Below, in pieces: positions 35,328 through 42,709 of a stretch of 64,000 nt of DNA (position 1 is the stretch's first letter; each line of letters starts with the position of its first letter). A program made the translations under genes and the position numbers. Source of the DNA: Paenibacillus sp. V4I3 (GTDB lineage: Bacteria > Bacillota > Bacilli > Paenibacillales > NBRC-103111); assembly GCF_030817215.1 (NCBI RefSeq), contig NZ_JAUSZA010000001.1, forward strand, positions 4,686,501 through 4,750,500, in the 5' to 3' direction. The notes under the pieces are model-generated. The model was not told the DNA's origin, did no database searches, and worked only from the letters and a program-made list of their open reading frames with translations.

Positions 35328-35366
35328 TTCGCAGTAATAACGTCAAAGATTGGGGAGGGGATCCGA

Positions 35367-36206
35367 ATGAACTTGCTAGAGGTGTCTGGAGTATCAAAAT
35401 CTTACCAGTCTGAACGCACCTTATGGGGGAAAACAACCCACTCAATGGTCCTGCACGATATTTCTTTCGATATGTTGGAAGGCGAATGTCTCGGTATCGT
35501 CGGGGAAAGCGGATCGGGCAAGAGCACGTTAGGCAAGCTTGTGCTCGGCTTGGTACGACCTGACAAAGGGCGAATCCTATTTCAAAAGAGGGATTGGCTG
35601 AATGAATCTGCTAGGGATGCCCATGCGCTTCGCCGGAATTTGCAGGCCGTGTTTCAGAACTGCTCGGATGCTTTGAATCCCCGGATGACAGCTCGTCAAA
35701 TCATTGCCGAACCTTTGCTCAACTATGAGCGATATTCGGCTCGGAAGCTGGATCTCGTTTGCTTGGAATGGCTGGATGCAGTAGGTTTGGCTTCATCAGA
35801 TGCGGACAAACTACCGCATCAGTTTAGCGGGGGGCAGCAGCAGCGATTATGCATTGCTCGTGCGTTGGCTCTGCACCCAAAGTTAATTGTGTTAGACGAA
35901 GCGGTTAGTAGTCTCGACAGGATCCTACAGGCACAAATTCTTGAGCTATTGCAACACTTCAAGATGAAGTATAGACTTTCCTACCTCTTTATTTCTCATG
36001 ATATCAAGGCGACTCGCTACTTGTCTGATCGTGTAGCGGTCATGGATCGTGGGGAGATTGTTGATTGGGCAGATAGTCCAAACCACTTAGAGCAATTACA
36101 ACATTCTGCTTCTAGAAAGCTGCTGGATTCACAGCTTCCTTCACATCCAGATCAGCGGACAAGACGAATAGAGGTGAAGAAATATCGAAAGGCAGGTAAT
36201 CGTTAA
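35367..36206 (+). CDS. nikE: Nickel-type ABC transporter ATPase NikE
   Basis: The 279-residue ABC ATPase has Walker A GIVGESGSGKSTLGKL, signature HQFSGGQQQRLCIA, Walker B LIVLDEAVSSLD and H-loop LFISHDIKATRYL. It pairs with NikD on NikBC. ATG after GGGGAGGGG. Last gene of the operon; a terminator with the group II intron end follows some 275 bases downstream. The frame stays open for 32 codons after the stop, which I take as chance or debris. Confidence 0.9.
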   Translation: MNLLEVSGVSKSYQSERTLWGKTTHSMVLHDISFDMLEGECLGIVGESGSGKSTLGKLVLGLVRPDKGRILFQKRDWLNESARDAHALRRNLQAVFQNCSDALNPRMTARQIIAEPLLNYERYSARKLDLVCLEWLDAVGLASSDADKLPHQFSGGQQQRLCIARALALHPKLIVLDEAVSSLDRILQAQILELLQHFKMKYRLSYLFISHDIKATRYLSDRVAVMDRGEIVDWADSPNHLEQLQHSASRKLLDSQLPSHPDQRTRRIEVKKYRKAGNR

Positions 36207-36480
36207 GACGGGCAGGATCTATTTGAATATTGGACAGTTCGTTACTACTATTCTATTGATGTAGTTTGTGAACAAGGAGAATACGTTAATGTCCCTTCGG
36301 AATAAGATGATGCGTTATTTCTATGAGTAGATTAAATACTTTGATTTTCAGCAGAATCCGCTGTTATAACAAAACATCGCATTACATTCACCGAACAAAA
36401 TCGACAGCTAATGGAACGGGAGCTACCCACGATAAAAGCTTGATCATATAGTTAGCCAAACTATTAGAAAATATGATTCG

Positions 36481-36503
36481 AAAAGGACACATGTTCTTTT
36501 TTT
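36481..36503 (+). terminator. Probable nik operon terminator
   Basis: AAAAGGACA/TGTTCTTTT stem followed by a T run. The group II intron 5' end GTGCGCC begins three bases after the T run. The 275 bases from the nikE stop to here hold only short open debris. Confidence 0.7.
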
Positions 36504-36506
36504 GTT

Positions 36507-37112
36507 GTGCGCCTCACAGTCGTACAATCTAAGTGGTTCAAATCCACTCGGTAACTTTACCCTTTAAAGTGCCGTAGCCGAAGTAGAGGTCCTACTCGAA
36601 TATGAGTAGGATTGGCAGGGTGTCTCTCTTGATAGGGAATCCGAAGGGCCTGCAGGCAAAGTCCAGCCCGGAATGTGGTGAACCAGAGGTGGCGGCGATG
36701 CTGGGTGACCCGCCAACAAAACGGGGAAACCTATACGACTAAGTATATCTTGTAGGAAAACAAACAAAGGGATATGACCTACAGGACTCATCGACGTGAG
36801 TAGGGTCAGAATGTACAGATAACTGAGGGAAGTCTCGTAGTTTCCTTGACGCAAACGTGGATAAGGTAGGGGAGGTATAACCTTAAAGGGAAAGCCGAAT
36901 CGATGGGCTGCGAGATGGAGGATCGTTCCGTAGTAGTGAGTAAGTCCGAGCCGATGAAAGCAGGTAACAGTCTGGAGGAAAAAAACGCGAGTCGCATAAC
37001 CTGCTCCCACTTCAAAAGAGGGAAGATAGAGGCAAAGGGAATGTGCTTCGTCAAAGACTCATGGATTTTAGCGAGCACATCGGCCGTCCCTCCGTTTCAA
37101 TGTATAAGTTAA
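36507..37112 (+). mobile_element. Group II intron, 5' part (domains I-IV start)
   Basis: The segment begins GTGCGCC, the group II 5' consensus, then shows domain-I features: GTGGTTCAAATCCAC hairpin, GGTCCTACTCGAATATGAGT, GGTGGCGGCGATGCTGGGTG and GAAAGCCGAATCGATGGGC. At 36903-37112 it holds the first 69 codons of an intron-encoded frame. The reverse transcriptase core is missing. Position right behind an intrinsic terminator is the habit of class C group II introns. Confidence 0.75.
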
Positions 37113-37245
37113 AAATGAGTGGGAAATAATAAGAAGTAAGCACTACCCTTAACCCAATTGCTATTTCGTAGGACCGATTCCATGGCTTACCCATGACGGA
37201 GGTTCCTATCGACATTTCTTAGCTTTTGTTAAGGAGGAGATGCTT

Positions 37246-37362
37246 ATGTTAAAGTACAGAACAAAGGAAAAAACAGTAGAAATCTCAGCTCGCTTCGTTA
37301 TTGCAATTGCTTCGGCAATTAGCACAATAGTCGGAGTACTAGCAGTATATCTATCGAATTAG
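37246..37362 (+). CDS. Small membrane peptide
   Basis: A 38-residue frame starts at an ATG five bases after AAGGAGGAGAT, an excellent ribosome site. The sequence is a basic N-terminus followed by one hydrophobic helix (FVIAIASAISTIVGVLAVYL). A terminator follows 15 bases after its stop. It resembles short phage or toxin-like membrane peptides in form only; I recognise no family. Confidence 0.5.
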   Translation: MLKYRTKEKTVEISARFVIAIASAISTIVGVLAVYLSN

Positions 37363-37376
37363 TTCTGTGCCTGAAT

Positions 37377-37402
37377 GGCCGTCCAATTGGGCGGCCTATT
37401 CT
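37377..37402 (+). terminator. Terminator of the small membrane peptide
   Basis: GGCCGTCC pairs with GGGCGGCC around AATT, followed by TATTCT. It overlaps the stop of the opposite-strand gene. Confidence 0.65.
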
Positions 37403-38052
37403 AATTCCCCACCCCTTAATTGCTGCTGCTGCTCAACGATCCTCAGCATCCTTGGATTAGCCGCGATCTGAGCGGAAGCAATCTCATAGGCCTCAAGATC
37501 AGCCTTCCTGAACACTTCCATGAACAAATACAAGTTCTCTTGAATGAGATCAAACTCGAATGCCTTCGATCTCATATCATCCATGAATTTGCTGTTCTCT
37601 CTGAGCTCACGGTTCAATGAGGTGATGTTCTGGATGTTTCGCCTGAGCTCAATAACAAACCCTTGCTTCCACTGCTCCAGATAATCAGCCTCGGCCCCAT
37701 CTTTCTCATGCTTCTGTTGAATGGCTGCGAACCGCTGTTCAAACATCTCTGGCAGCTTATTAATGAATTCGAAGCGTTCCAATAAAACGGGTGTCGTTTG
37801 ATACTGGAGCTCAATGATATCTAAATCAAAGTTTGTTATACGCTCGACCCGGGAATGCTCCTTAACGACTACATCCTTCTTCTTCACTAAGTCGATGGTC
37901 TTGATATACTCATTCACAGCCACATGGGAAATAGCCTGCTTTGCTTTCTTCGAACAAAGCTCAGCAATCTGTCTGGAAGACTTTCCGGCAGCGAGCCCTT
38001 CGGTGATCAACTTCTCTAGCCCGAACTTCTCAATCTTGCTCTGTCTACCCAT
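37396..38052 (-). CDS. Phage-like DNA-binding protein (terminase small subunit-like)
   Basis: The 218-residue protein has an N-terminal helix-turn-helix (EKFGLEKLITEGLAAGKSSR, then ISHVAVNEYIKT) and a long helical body rich in Glu/Gln and Lys. Size, HTH position and helical body resemble phage small terminase or DUF3486-type proteins. No large terminase or other phage genes are nearby. Three CTGTTAAGT repeats lie just upstream of its start and could be its binding site. Family assignment is tentative. Confidence 0.5.
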   Translation of the reverse strand: MGRQSKIEKFGLEKLITEGLAAGKSSRQIAELCSKKAKQAISHVAVNEYIKTIDLVKKKDVVVKEHSRVERITNFDLDIIELQYQTTPVLLERFEFINKLPEMFEQRFAAIQQKHEKDGAEADYLEQWKQGFVIELRRNIQNITSLNRELRENSKFMDDMRSKAFEFDLIQENLYLFMEVFRKADLEAYEIASAQIAANPRMLRIVEQQQQLRGGELE

Positions 38053-38069
38053 CGAATCACCGCTTTCTG

Positions 38070-38167
38070 CTGTTAAGTTATGTTAAGATATAATTCTGTT
38101 TTTGTAAGGCAACTGTTAAGTAAACAACGAAAAAAACCTTACGTATGAAGGCTTTGTGCTGTTAAGT
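38070..38167. repeat. Three iteron-like CTGTTAAGT copies
   Basis: Exact copies of CTGTTAAGT occur at 38070-38078, 38113-38121 and 38159-38167, spaced 43 and 46 bases, all in one orientation. They lie immediately upstream of the phage-like gene and overlap its promoter region. Confidence 0.65.
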
Positions 38168-38225
38168 TATTTTTTTACACTGTAAAGCACAATGGACGAC
38201 AAAAATGTGATGATTCTGCACACAA

Positions 38226-38257
38226 CAAAAAAAGCCTAACTTAATAAGGTTTTTTTG
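38226..38257. terminator. Bidirectional hairpin between two minus-strand genes
   Basis: AAAAAAAGCCTA pairs with TAAGGTTTTTTT around a short loop. It lies upstream of the gene at 37396 and past the end of the 38308 gene. Confidence 0.7.
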
Positions 38258-38307
38258 TTAACTATTTCCTTTTAATATAGTAAAGATTTATTGGCGTAAA
38301 ATAATGT

Positions 38308-38703
38308 TCATTTTTCCTCGAAAAAATCTACTAACATACTCAATGAATGGTTATCATCTATGTCTAACAATTTAACTGTCTCCTTATATCCATAAACAAT
38401 TTCATCTATAAGAAGATTCTCAATTCTTACTTTTTCATCTGATGCCTTTTCCCATTTTTCATCATGAATATTTGATTCTTCGAGGTGGATTAACATTTCA
38501 TAACGAAACAATAAATTCAATAGTGTTTGGCTAGCTAGACCTCTATTAGTCTCGGTTAAAACTTGTATAAACTTTTTCCTATCAAGTATTCCTTGTTCTT
38601 CATTTTCCTGGTGATCTATCACCTTACTATTGAATAAGTCTACTGTTTGTTTTACTTTTCTATTGGTTGTTGTCAGTATTGGAGCATAAAGAAGAAGTTT
38701 CAA
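38308..38703 (-). CDS. Hypothetical protein, possibly 5'-truncated
   Basis: A frame of up to 131 codons, AT-rich, mostly helical and acidic (LLFRYEMLIHLEESNIHDEK, LLDIDDNHSLSML). Its first 10-15 codons lie in the group II intron 3' fragment, so the annotated start is probably not the original one. I see no family; it may be a truncated gene cut by the intron-side junction near 38690. Confidence 0.4.
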   Translation of the reverse strand: MKLLLYAPILTTTNRKVKQTVDLFNSKVIDHQENEEQGILDRKKFIQVLTETNRGLASQTLLNLLFRYEMLIHLEESNIHDEKWEKASDEKVRIENLLIDEIVYGYKETVKLLDIDDNHSLSMLVDFFEEK

Positions 38704-38994
38704 CGGTTAGACGAATGGACTCGCATGAGGGTGCGTGCCTTTATGCGTCAAAAGAAATCTACGGTTTCTAACTGGCTGATTCCTAACAAAGTATTGGAAT
38801 CGGCGGAAATGGTATTTCTAACAAACTTACTCACCACACGTTCCTATTTCAGGAGTGAAATAGGCGCAATCCGGCGACGGATGAAGAAAACTCACTCCTA
38901 AAGATGGGGAACTGACGAAGGAAAGCCGTGTGAGGGAAATCCGCATTCACGGTTTGACGGGGAGTCCGAGGGAGTAATCCCTCGTATTACCCTA
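38692..38994 (+). mobile_element. Group II intron, 3' part (maturase end, domains V-VI)
   Basis: The frame ending at 38901 reads KKKFQRLDEWTRMRVRAFMR then STVSNWLIPNKVL, the C-terminal maturase/thumb region of a group II intron reverse transcriptase. Then a domain V-like hairpin (38922-38956: AAAGCCGTG ... GGGAAATCC ... CACGGTTT) and a domain VI-like stem GAGGGA/TCCCTC lead to a 3' end near CCCTAC. It is probably the other end of the intron at 36507, with about 1.5 kb of foreign sequence replacing the RT core. Confidence 0.7.
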
Positions 38995-39034
38995 CTTTCA
39001 AATATCCTATCTTAAACATAAGCCAAGCAGGTCA

Positions 39035-39370
39035 CAAGGGATTACGGTATATGGTCAAAGATCCGATGGCCGCGAAGAGCATGAGCGCAATATTCACAGT
39101 GTATTACAGTATAAGCCGTAGCTATTAATGGATAATGGTGCTGATTTAACAATCTCTATTCCGATTATTGTAATAAATGACAGCTATTTGAAGCAAATTA
39201 TTGAGAACGAGCACGGTGTAGGACAGACGATTGTCGAAGGTTTTGTGCGTACGACGAATTTGATTGTACCTACCCGACGGTTTGTTATTATCGGATATGG
39301 AATGGGAGGCCGAGTACTATTGCATTCGGCCTCCCAATTACGTAAATATCGAGCTAAAGTAGCCAGTTAA
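39035..39370 (+). pseudogene. Adenosylhomocysteinase fragment
   Basis: Reading from about 39035: SQGITVYGQRSDGREEHERN, then a stop at 39119, then LLMDNGADLT, IVINDSYLKQIIENEHGVGQ and FVIIGYGMGGR. This is the middle of S-adenosyl-L-homocysteine hydrolase up to the NAD-binding GYGxxG loop. The N-terminus and the NAD domain are missing, and the match breaks exactly at a 32-base hairpin. It cannot make an active enzyme. Confidence 0.75.
39304..39335. repeat. Perfect 10-bp hairpin at the ahcY break point
   Basis: GGGAGGCCGA (39304-39313) and TCGGCCTCCC (39326-39335) are exact complements with a 12-base loop and no T tract. It sits where similarity to adenosylhomocysteinase ends. Confidence 0.7.
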
Positions 39371-39432
39371 ATGCTAAAGCAATTAAGCTATCGACTTTAA
39401 GGATGCAGTCTAACAATCGAGGTGTCTAAAGT

Positions 39433-39591
39433 ATGAAGGAGCTTCTGTTGTCATTAGGAGCAGGTTTAATTATTGGTGTTTTATTCAAGGTGTTGAAGCT
39501 GCCTTTGCCCGCACCGCCTGTACTTTCGGGTATTCTTGGCATTGTAGGTATTTATGCAGGCGGCAAGATAATGGAGTTGTTTATAAAATAG
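39433..39591 (+). CDS. XapX-domain small membrane protein
   Basis: The 52-residue frame has two hydrophobic helices around the XapX motif (FKVLKLPLPAPPVLSGILGI), with glycine-rich GAGLIIGVL before and GIVGIYAGGK after. XapX proteins are short, widespread membrane peptides of unknown role. The ATG at 39433 has only a weak site (GAGGTGTC) at 39419. Confidence 0.75.
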   Translation: MKELLLSLGAGLIIGVLFKVLKLPLPAPPVLSGILGIVGIYAGGKIMELFIK

Positions 39592-39699
39592 GAAACAGGA
39601 CTGAATGAAAAAGGAGGAGGAGCTTTGACGGGGTTCATCCTTCTTTTTCTATGTTAACGAAGATTTTGCATAAACTTTGGATAAAAGGAAGCGATTTAT

Positions 39700-40217
39700 A
39701 TGAACAAATCCAGACTTTGTTTAATAGGTGCGGGTTTTCATGCATCAACGAATATTTTCCCTTCAGCCATTGAAGCCGGAGCGGAAATAATTGGAATTGC
39801 TACACGAAGTTTGGATCGATCAAAAGCTGCTCTTTTGCGTTTCGGAAGCAATGGAAGACCTTATGACGTAACTGATTACGAATGGAACGCTTGGCGCTGT
39901 ACGTTCATTTGAAGCCAGATTCGCAGTTGACTGTACGCCATTTTGCAAAAACGAAGAACAATTCATGAAACTGGCCGCCATTCATATCATCGAATTGATG
40001 CGACATTTGTTTGGCGAGGTTTCGCAAGAAACTGGGTTTAGCAATAACATAAATGAGTTGATTTCGCAAAGTATTTCAAGACGTGGTGCCATGGCAAACA
40101 CTAGAAGAGAACGATACCGTCCTTACGCCATCAGCCTCAGCGATGTCAGGGTGTTATAGAGATCTTTATTTACGCGGATTTGTCGACAAAATGAAACATT
40201 TTATGGCGCCAAAATAG
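39700..40217 (+). pseudogene. Gfo/Idh/MocA-family oxidoreductase, decayed
   Basis: The N-terminus MNKSRLCLIGAGFHASTNIF with GIATRSLDRSKAAL is a normal Gfo/Idh Rossmann start. Near 39880 the frame breaks and the middle of the gene is lost. Later frames carry LGAVRSFEARFAVDC, LAAIHIIELMRHLFGEV and finally RDLYLRGFVDKMKHFM, the family's C-terminal end. A large deletion and several frame breaks make it non-functional. The start retains an AAGGAAG site. Confidence 0.75.
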
Positions 40218-40254
40218 ATTAACTGGGCAGGCTAATTGAATAAGGTATTATTTA

Positions 40255-40289
40255 CATACGAACAAATGTACTGTATATTTGTTCGTATG
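40255..40289. promoter_or_regulatory. Perfect 13-bp inverted repeat, LexA/DinR-box-like
   Basis: CATACGAACAAAT (40255-40267) and ATTTGTTCGTATG (40277-40289) are exact complements with a 9-base spacer. Each arm contains CGAAC, and the left arm read through (CGAACAAATGTACT) matches 12 of 14 positions of the Bacillus DinR consensus CGAACRNRYGTTYC. It lies about 65 bases upstream of a DinB-family gene. Confidence 0.6.
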
Positions 40290-40354
40290 AGAAAACTGCA
40301 TGTATATAAAACAAATAGGTATGGATTATTGAGAAATTAAAAGGAGTGTTAATC

Positions 40355-40825
40355 ATTAACGGGATAGAACTTGTTATATTGAACTTGGAAGAAGTCCGAC
40401 GTAGAAGTATAAAAGTGTGGAGCGTTATTCCTCTAACTATGCTGGATTGGAGGCCTGATGCACAAGCCTTAAGCATGAAAGAAATGATCCGACACGTATT
40501 GGATGGCGAGCATTATTATCATCTTGCATTACTTAATTGTGGAAGTTTGCCTTCTTATGATTCTCCTTATGACAATCGGGAATTTTCTTCGGTGGAGGAT
40601 GAACTGATATTCGCACAAGTGTACAGAGAACAATTCTTGAATACCGTTAAATTGTTCACTCCTGAGGATTTGTCAAATATTAAAATTAATCGAAGTGACG
40701 TAGGGTATGTTCGAAGTTTAGGAGATATGTTAATGAGGATCGCATACCACGAATCCGTTCACACCGGGCAACTGCTAGATTATATGCGAACGGCTGGAAT
40801 CGATCGGCCTCAAATTTGGGACTGA
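40355..40825 (+). CDS. DinB-family protein
   Basis: The 156-residue four-helix-bundle protein has the DinB-type metal-site pattern: MIRHVLDGEHYYH in helix 2 and YHESVHTGQLLDYMR in helix 4. DinB-superfamily proteins are metal-dependent thiol transferases or unknown enzymes, some DNA-damage induced. AAGGAG at 40341-40346 is optimally spaced for ATT 40355; the in-frame GTG at 40346 overlaps that site. Either an ATT start or a lost ATG start is implied. An inverted repeat like a LexA box lies upstream. Confidence 0.75.
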   Translation: MNGIELVILNLEEVRRRSIKVWSVIPLTMLDWRPDAQALSMKEMIRHVLDGEHYYHLALLNCGSLPSYDSPYDNREFSSVEDELIFAQVYREQFLNTVKLFTPEDLSNIKINRSDVGYVRSLGDMLMRIAYHESVHTGQLLDYMRTAGIDRPQIWD

Positions 40826-40959
40826 ATGAGGTTGGTGGTGATGGGAATTCACTTGTTTTGGACAAGAAGAAACGACTAATGCCGCTTACAAAATGCTCTT
40901 GGAAAATTTTGAGTCATGTTCTCTATGATTTCACATGTTACAATTTGTGAGATCCATGT

Positions 40960-41090
40960 GGATCAAATAACTCAGAAGGCCGAAGTTTCATGTGAAGCAC
41001 GGGGGACCCATTATTTGGGGTGAAGCCGCGTCAGCGGCCGGGTGATTACTCTTTGATCCGAATCCGACAGCTAACCTCGCAGGCCGCAAA
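40960..41090 (+). promoter_or_regulatory. c-di-AMP (ydaO/yuaA) riboswitch
   Basis: The leader carries the ydaO signatures in order: GCACGGGGGACCCA, TTTGGGGTGAAGCCGC, AGCGGCCGGGTGATTA, then GATCCGAATCCGACAGC and TAACCTCGCAGGC. High cyclic di-AMP would shut off the downstream wall hydrolase gene, as is typical. I see no clear terminator before the start, so control may be at the ribosome site. Confidence 0.9.
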
Positions 41091-41105
41091 AAGGAGAGGT
41101 TTATT

Positions 41106-41756
41106 TTGAAACGTTACAAAAAGCTTGTGGTTACCGGCGCAATAGGATTGAGCGTCCTCGTAGGTTCGAGCGCATCAATGGCCGCATCAGCAACCCATTC
41201 AGTATCAGGCAATGATACCATGTGGTTAATATCCAAGAAGTATGGCATCAGCTTATCTTCGCTTATTAAGGCAAACCCTCAGGTTGCCAATCCTAACGTG
41301 ATTTGGTCTGGTATGAGCCTCAACATTCCTGGCAGCACGAGCACAAATGCAGGTACCAAAACGCCAGTTACGAGTGCGCCATCCCAATCAACTTATGCTA
41401 GCCAAGTCGTTAACTTAGTTAACCAGGAACGATCTAAAGCAGGACTGCGTCCATTAACCAGCAATAGCGCACTTACCGCAATGGCTTTGGACAAAGCGAA
41501 GGATATGTACAACAATGGTTATTTCGATCATACTTCTCCGACCTATGGGTCTCCTTTTGATATGATGAGCAAATACGGCATTCGCTATTCCTATGCAGGT
41601 GAAAACATTGCAAAAGGTCAACAAACGCCTGAAGCTGTCATGAAAGCTTGGATGAACAGCACGGGTCATCGTCAAAACATTCTAAGCCCCAACTTCACCC
41701 AAATCGGTGTTGTCTTTTATAATGGTGAGTGGGTTCAGGAATTTATAAGTAACTAG
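41106..41756 (+). CDS. Secreted LysM-CAP domain protein
   Basis: The 216-residue protein has a signal peptide (to about AASA), one LysM domain (about 30-76; HSVSGNDTMWLISKKYGISL) and a CAP/SCP domain (about 95-214) with DHTSP, AGENIAKG and TGHRQNILSP, the conserved His/Glu pocket. YkwD/SafA-like proteins of this form bind peptidoglycan and occur on cells and spores. TTG 41106 follows AAGGAGAGG. Expression is under the c-di-AMP riboswitch. Confidence 0.88.
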   Translation: MKRYKKLVVTGAIGLSVLVGSSASMAASATHSVSGNDTMWLISKKYGISLSSLIKANPQVANPNVIWSGMSLNIPGSTSTNAGTKTPVTSAPSQSTYASQVVNLVNQERSKAGLRPLTSNSALTAMALDKAKDMYNNGYFDHTSPTYGSPFDMMSKYGIRYSYAGENIAKGQQTPEAVMKAWMNSTGHRQNILSPNFTQIGVVFYNGEWVQEFISN

Positions 41757-41774
41757 CTTTTTTCTAAACATTCA

Positions 41775-41799
41775 AGGCACACGATATGTGTGTCTTTTT
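41775..41799 (+). terminator. Terminator of the LysM-CAP gene
   Basis: GGCACAC/GTGTGTC hairpin with five T residues. Confidence 0.8.
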
Positions 41800-41892
41800 G
41801 CATGCCATTTTAGGCTCTTTGTTGACTTGTATGGGACACAAATAGATCGACCTGCCCCATTGTTACAGAGTCGATTAGATAATCTAAAACGC

Positions 41893-41936
41893 AAAAAGAG
41901 GGTCTAGGATAACTAGCCCTCTTTCTTTATATACAT
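41893..41936. terminator. Second hairpin, bidirectional
   Basis: AAAGAGGG pairs with CCCTCTTT, with an inner CTAG/CTAG pair; A and T runs flank both sides. Confidence 0.6.
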
Positions 41937-42015
41937 CGCTTATCGGCGATGTTCATCAAATTTCCAATCCATGGTAATATTTAAACAACCACAATTAAAA
42001 ACTAGGAGCAGCCAA

Positions 42016-42051
42016 ATGGAACAAATTTTTGAGTTTAAGAAAACCATGTGA
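42016..42051 (+). other. Eleven-codon open frame with ribosome site
   Basis: AGGAGCAGCCA precedes ATG 42016, but the frame stops after 11 codons (MEQIFEFKKTM). It is probably the stump of a lost gene, since the next 60 bases carry no coding signal. Confidence 0.35.
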
Positions 42052-42108
42052 GCTCAAATGATTCTTTCCAATAGCTGTTCCATCAGGATTGAAAGGTTGG
42101 TGTCATAA

Positions 42109-42639
42109 ATGCAGTATTTCATAGGCATCGTTCCTCCCGACGAATATCTAGAACGAGTAGTTGCGTTTCAAAAACGTTGGTTGAGTAATGGTCTTCCGAA
42201 TGTCGTTGAGCCTCACGTGACTGTTAAAGCACAAAGCGGGCTTACCCTAGATATGGCTTGGCTCGAAAAGGTAAAGGTTGTATGCTCATCGTTTTCAAAG
42301 TTTCATTTGTCGCTTTCCGAACCTGCTTTATTCGGAAATCAAGTTATCTTCCTCAGTGTTCAATCAAATGAACTATTAGAGCTTCACAAAAAGTTAGTGA
42401 ATGTAGTAGCACCATCAAATGAACTTATGCAGCACTATGTTGAATTGGACCTTTATACTCCTCATTTGACTTTGGGGCAAACGTATTGGGGGATGAAAGA
42501 ATCAGAAATATTGGAAATGAAATCTGAGGCGGGATATGTCCTTGCTCCTTTTCCAACATTCACAGTCTCTTATGTCAGAGTTTATAAAGAAGTACAACCC
42601 AACAAATACCATCTGTATGAGGACATCAAACTGGCCTAA
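42109..42639 (+). CDS. 2'-5' RNA ligase family (2H phosphoesterase)
   Basis: The 176-residue protein has the two HxT/S motifs of 2H phosphoesterases: EPHVTVKAQSG near residue 38 and YTPHLTLGQTY near 122, flanking a cleft that cuts cyclic phosphodiesters. The family includes RNA ligase-like and YjcG-type proteins. Full length. ATG after GAAAGGTTGG. Single-gene unit. Confidence 0.85.
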   Translation: MQYFIGIVPPDEYLERVVAFQKRWLSNGLPNVVEPHVTVKAQSGLTLDMAWLEKVKVVCSSFSKFHLSLSEPALFGNQVIFLSVQSNELLELHKKLVNVVAPSNELMQHYVELDLYTPHLTLGQTYWGMKESEILEMKSEAGYVLAPFPTFTVSYVRVYKEVQPNKYHLYEDIKLA

Positions 42640-42709
42640 TAATGAGAATGTATGTTCCTGTATATGGATTTGTGCTATGATCTATCCATTATGACTAGGA
42701 GGTAATCTA

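Noticed and set aside
36207-36303. In-frame open extension after the nikE stop (DGQDLFEYW ...)
   Set aside because: NikE is already full length and the extension matches nothing. No sign of recoding is visible.
36533-36547. tRNA T-arm-like GTGGTTCAAATCCAC
   Set aside because: No acceptor stem, D-arm or anticodon arm around it. It is part of the group II intron 5' domain.
40845-40925. Coding-like frame GQEETTNAAYKMLLENF after the DinB gene
   Set aside because: Only about 25 codons, no start or recognisable family. Could be debris but cannot be supported.
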